From NCBI GenBank assembly GCA_024636295.1, contig JAGXHI010000061.1:214020-278019 (forward strand): a stretch of 64,000 nucleotides of DNA, read 5' to 3'. The notes under the pieces were generated by a model, which saw nothing but the letters and a program-made list of their open reading frames with translations, made no database searches and had not been told where the DNA came from. Of the stretch, positions 61,227 through 64,000 are shown piece after piece. Within the stretch, counting starts at the first letter, position 1; the number at the start of each line of letters is the position of its first letter. The stretch is from Desulfuromonadales bacterium. Lineage in GTDB: Bacteria > Desulfobacterota > Desulfuromonadia > Desulfuromonadales > JAGXHI01. Both the position numbers and the translations under genes were made by a program.

Positions 61227-62105
61227 TCAAAGATCCGGAACGGGTCTGATGCGCAGAAAGGACGGGAATCTGGGGATGCCGGACACGTAAGTGCCATGAT
61301 ATTTGAAGGTAATCACCGCGCCGAGCGGCGGCGGATCTCTTCTTTCTTCGTCACTGAAGCCTGTACCGATTTTAAATTGCGTGCCGTCCGGCAGCTCAAC
61401 CAGCAAGGATCCCATGCGCCCGTGATTCCTGCCAAGACCTGAAAGCTGCTCGAGAACCACCGCCTCGGCATCCTGCCAGGATTTGAATTTGAGAATATCC
61501 GAAGTGCGTCCGCCGACGTAGGGAGCATCCGGCCGTCTGACGATCAGCCCCTCCCCCCCGAGTTTTTCCACCCGTTCCAGTTCATGCTGCAACTCTTCCC
61601 TGTCTCTGACCGGACGCTGCGGGATGACGAAAGCATAGTCCGAAGGATGGGCGGCAAACCACTCCATGGCCTTGGCGATGCGCGGGATAAATCCGCCGTC
61701 GGCATCGGGTACGTCGAAAATCGCAAACTGAAGATTCAGCCATCCCTTATGAGGCGTCTGTTTCAGAACGGTCGATAACGTGCGTTCGAAGCTGCCGCGT
61801 CCGCCCCACAGTTCTCCTTCCAGGGGAAAAGGAGGCAGACCACGGACGAATTCCTCGGGCGGGGTGAAAATCCGGCCGCTTTTGGACCACAATTGCCTTC
61901 CATCCCAATAGCCCCGCACCCCGTCGAGTTTTTCGCTCATGAGCCAGCCGTTGATATCGGCCTGCTCCGTATATACCTCCGGAAGCATCAATTCCGAGGG
62001 TGCGGCATCTGCGAGCGGCAATTGCCAGCAGGTGAGCAACAGGAAACAGAGGAAGTGAAAAATCGGTTTTGGGTGCTTGGAGACACTCCTTCGAAAGACC
62101 GTCAT
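61227..62105 (-). CDS. exported ATP-dependent DNA ligase (Lig E-like)
   Basis: N-terminal signal-like FHFLCFLLLTCWQLPLADAAPS; nucleotidyl motif SEKLDGVRGYWDG; EGELWGG; GGEGLIVRRPDAPY; DILKFKSW. Confidence 0.88.
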   Translation of the reverse strand: MTVFRRSVSKHPKPIFHFLCFLLLTCWQLPLADAAPSELMLPEVYTEQADINGWLMSEKLDGVRGYWDGRQLWSKSGRIFTPPEEFVRGLPPFPLEGELWGGRGSFERTLSTVLKQTPHKGWLNLQFAIFDVPDADGGFIPRIAKAMEWFAAHPSDYAFVIPQRPVRDREELQHELERVEKLGGEGLIVRRPDAPYVGGRTSDILKFKSWQDAEAVVLEQLSGLGRNHGRMGSLLVELPDGTQFKIGTGFSDEERRDPPPLGAVITFKYHGTYVSGIPRFPSFLRIRPVPDL

Positions 62106-62164
62106 GTTCCCCCCTTTGGTCGGCGTGAGTCGGAGGGACCTGTTTTACCGCATGGCAGGAAACA

Positions 62165-62201
62165 AAACCGCCCCGGCAGCAGATAGCTGCAGGGGCGGTT
62201 T
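62165..62201 (-). terminator. terminator downstream of nrdJ (minus strand)
   Basis: AAACCGCCCC...GGGGCGGTTT with inner GCAGC-agata-GCTGC; T-rich on the minus-strand downstream side. Confidence 0.7.
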
Positions 62202-62302
62202 GATTTCATGTTTATGGCTTGAAAACATCCCCCCCCGGGAAAATCCTCAAATACTTACAACCTTGTACCTGTTTTCATGTTGGGGTTCAAGGTTAATCTG
62301 AC

Positions 62303-64000
62303 TTACGCACATTCACTGTATCCGCATGCATGACAGACGGAGCATCCCCCTTCGTGCTCGACCGGGCCGCCGCATTCGGGGCATGCGCCGCCATTTTTGG
62401 ATTCGTCATCTTCGCTGAAGTCGCTCATGTGCATCTGAATGGCTTTGGAAACCGCATCGGCGCAGGAGAGGATTTTGTTTTCCCCGAAGCCCGAAGGCTT
62501 ATGGCAGGTGATCCCGATGAGCTGTTTCACTGTCTGACGGGCCTGGACACCGCTTCGCCAGGCGAGGGAGACCAGGCGTCCGATCGCTTCGCACTGGCTG
62601 GCCGCGCACCCCCCGGCCTTGCCCATGGTAGTGAAGAGCTCGAAGAGCCCGTCATTGTCCTCGTTGATGGTCACGTACAAGGGCCCGCATCCGGTTTCCA
62701 TCTGGTAGGTGGCCCCGCGCAGGGAGCGAGGGCGGTCCCGTTTGCGTCCCGGCTTGCGGGATTCCAGTGGAAGGCCTTTTTCGGAAGGCTTCTCGTCGGC
62801 CTTTCTGACCGACAGGACCTGCATGTCGCGCGATCCGTCGCGGTAGATGGTCACCCCTTTGCAGCCCATGGTGTACGCCATCCGGTAGACCGACGCCACA
62901 TCTTCCAGAGTGGCTTCGCTTGTGAAGTTCACCGTTTTGGAAACTGCATTGTCCGTGTATTTCTGAAAGGCCGCCTGCATGCGGATGTGGTCCTCGGGAT
63001 TGATGTCATGGGCGGTGAGAAAGACCCGCCGCACATCCTCGGGCACCTCTGGGATATCGACTACCGTTCCGTGCTCGGCAATCTTCTTCATCAGATCTTC
63101 CGAGTAAAAGCCGCGCTCCCTGGCGATCTTTTCAAAAAGCGGATTCACCTCCACCAGAATGTCGTTGTCCAGGACCTGCCGGACATAGGAGACTGCAAAG
63201 AGAGGCTCGATGCCGCTGGAGGCTCCGGCGATGATGGAGATGGTGCCTGTGGGCGCGATGGTTGTGCTGGTGGCGTTTCGAACGGGCTTTGCTCCCTTTC
63301 CGTCGAAGGCGCTCCCTTTGAAGTTGGGGAAGGGACCCCGCTCCGCGGCCAGGTCCTCGGAGGCTTTGCGAGCCTCTTCGGTGATGAACTTCATCACCTT
63401 CTCGCCCAGTGCGACCGCTTCTTCGCTGTTGTAGGGGATGTCCAGCAGGATGAGCATATCCGACCAGCCCATCACCCCGAGGCCGACCTTGCGGTTGGCG
63501 CGGGTCATCTCACTGATCTGGGGGATGGGATATTTGTTCATCTCGATGACGTTATCGAGGAAGCGGGCGGCCAACTGCACCGTTTTTCCGAGATGTTCCC
63601 AGTCGATCTCCCCTTGCTCCGTCACCATCCTTGCAAGATTGATGGAACCCAGATTGCAGGATTCATAGGGCAGTAAGGGCTGCTCGCCACAGGGGTTCGT
63701 GGCTTCGATCTCCCCGACCTGTGGAGTGGGGTTGTCGCGGTTCAGGCGGTCGAGGAAAATGATCCCCGGTTCCCCATTGGTCCATGCCAGTTCGACAATG
63801 TGTTCGAATACCTTCCGGGCGGACAACCTTTTTGCTACTTCGCTGTTGCGGGGGTTGATGATGTCGTAATCACCATCCTTCTCCACCGCCTCCATGAAAG
63901 CTTCCGTGAGCCCCACCGAGATATTGAAGTTGGTCAATACGGAGGGGTCGCGCTTTGACATGATGAAGTCCATGATATCGGGATGGTCCACCCGCAGGAT
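62303..64000 (-). CDS. nrdJ: vitamin B12-dependent (class II) ribonucleotide reductase, N-terminus beyond window
   Basis: ILRVDHPDIMDFI frame open to the edge; NPCGEQPLLPYESCNLGSINLARMV; TGTISIIAGASSGIEPLFA; C-terminal CPECGG...CHACGYSECA zinc ribbon. Confidence 0.94.
   Translation of the reverse strand: MLRVDHPDIMDFIMSKRDPSVLTNFNISVGLTEAFMEAVEKDGDYDIINPRNSEVAKRLSARKVFEHIVELAWTNGEPGIIFLDRLNRDNPTPQVGEIEATNPCGEQPLLPYESCNLGSINLARMVTEQGEIDWEHLGKTVQLAARFLDNVIEMNKYPIPQISEMTRANRKVGLGVMGWSDMLILLDIPYNSEEAVALGEKVMKFITEEARKASEDLAAERGPFPNFKGSAFDGKGAKPVRNATSTTIAPTGTISIIAGASSGIEPLFAVSYVRQVLDNDILVEVNPLFEKIARERGFYSEDLMKKIAEHGTVVDIPEVPEDVRRVFLTAHDINPEDHIRMQAAFQKYTDNAVSKTVNFTSEATLEDVASVYRMAYTMGCKGVTIYRDGSRDMQVLSVRKADEKPSEKGLPLESRKPGRKRDRPRSLRGATYQMETGCGPLYVTINEDNDGLFELFTTMGKAGGCAASQCEAIGRLVSLAWRSGVQARQTVKQLIGITCHKPSGFGENKILSCADAVSKAIQMHMSDFSEDDESKNGGACPECGGPVEHEGGCSVCHACGYSECA

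Noticed and set aside
62330-63676. 448-aa plus-strand ORF antisense to nrdJ
   Set aside because: Long antisense frame expected in GC-rich coding DNA; low-complexity content and full overlap with well-supported nrdJ.

Overview
The window is a chromosomal segment whose gene order and protein types suggest a Desulfuromonadota/Geobacter-like Gram-negative (inferred from gene content, not tested). The left ~10 kb is a housekeeping block: tyrA(partial)-aroA-cmk-ispH-rpsA-sppA-ihfB, then an RluA-type synthase, lgt and a HAD phosphatase. Next is a minus-strand operon with a Rsb-type partner-switching module: anti-sigma-type kinase, STAS antagonist, and a 1068-aa sodium/solute symporter fused to GAF and a SpoIIE/PP2C phosphatase. 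This is followed by TPR/lipoprotein genes, an oligopeptide-type ABC system whose two permeases are separated by ugd-galE-ompA, and a second complete ABC system. A LarA-family (Ni-pincer lactate racemase-like) gene with a TRAP transporter follows. Further right are a GT4/methyltransferase/alpha-toroid cluster, a catabolic-looking MBL/flavodoxin/cyclase/hydrolase/oxidoreductase/nitroreductase block, MoxR-VWA, two MFS carriers, an M50 protease, a 10-residue-repeat protein, recQ, an exported ATP-type DNA ligase and nrdJ (partial). No tRNA, rRNA, CRISPR array, prophage or transposase was recognised. The most interesting items are the symporter-phosphatase partner-switching operon, a MITE-like dispersed repeat (two copies, 124 bp), related inverted elements flanking recQ, the LarA/TRAP pairing, the decapeptide-repeat protein and a two-hairpin rpsA leader.
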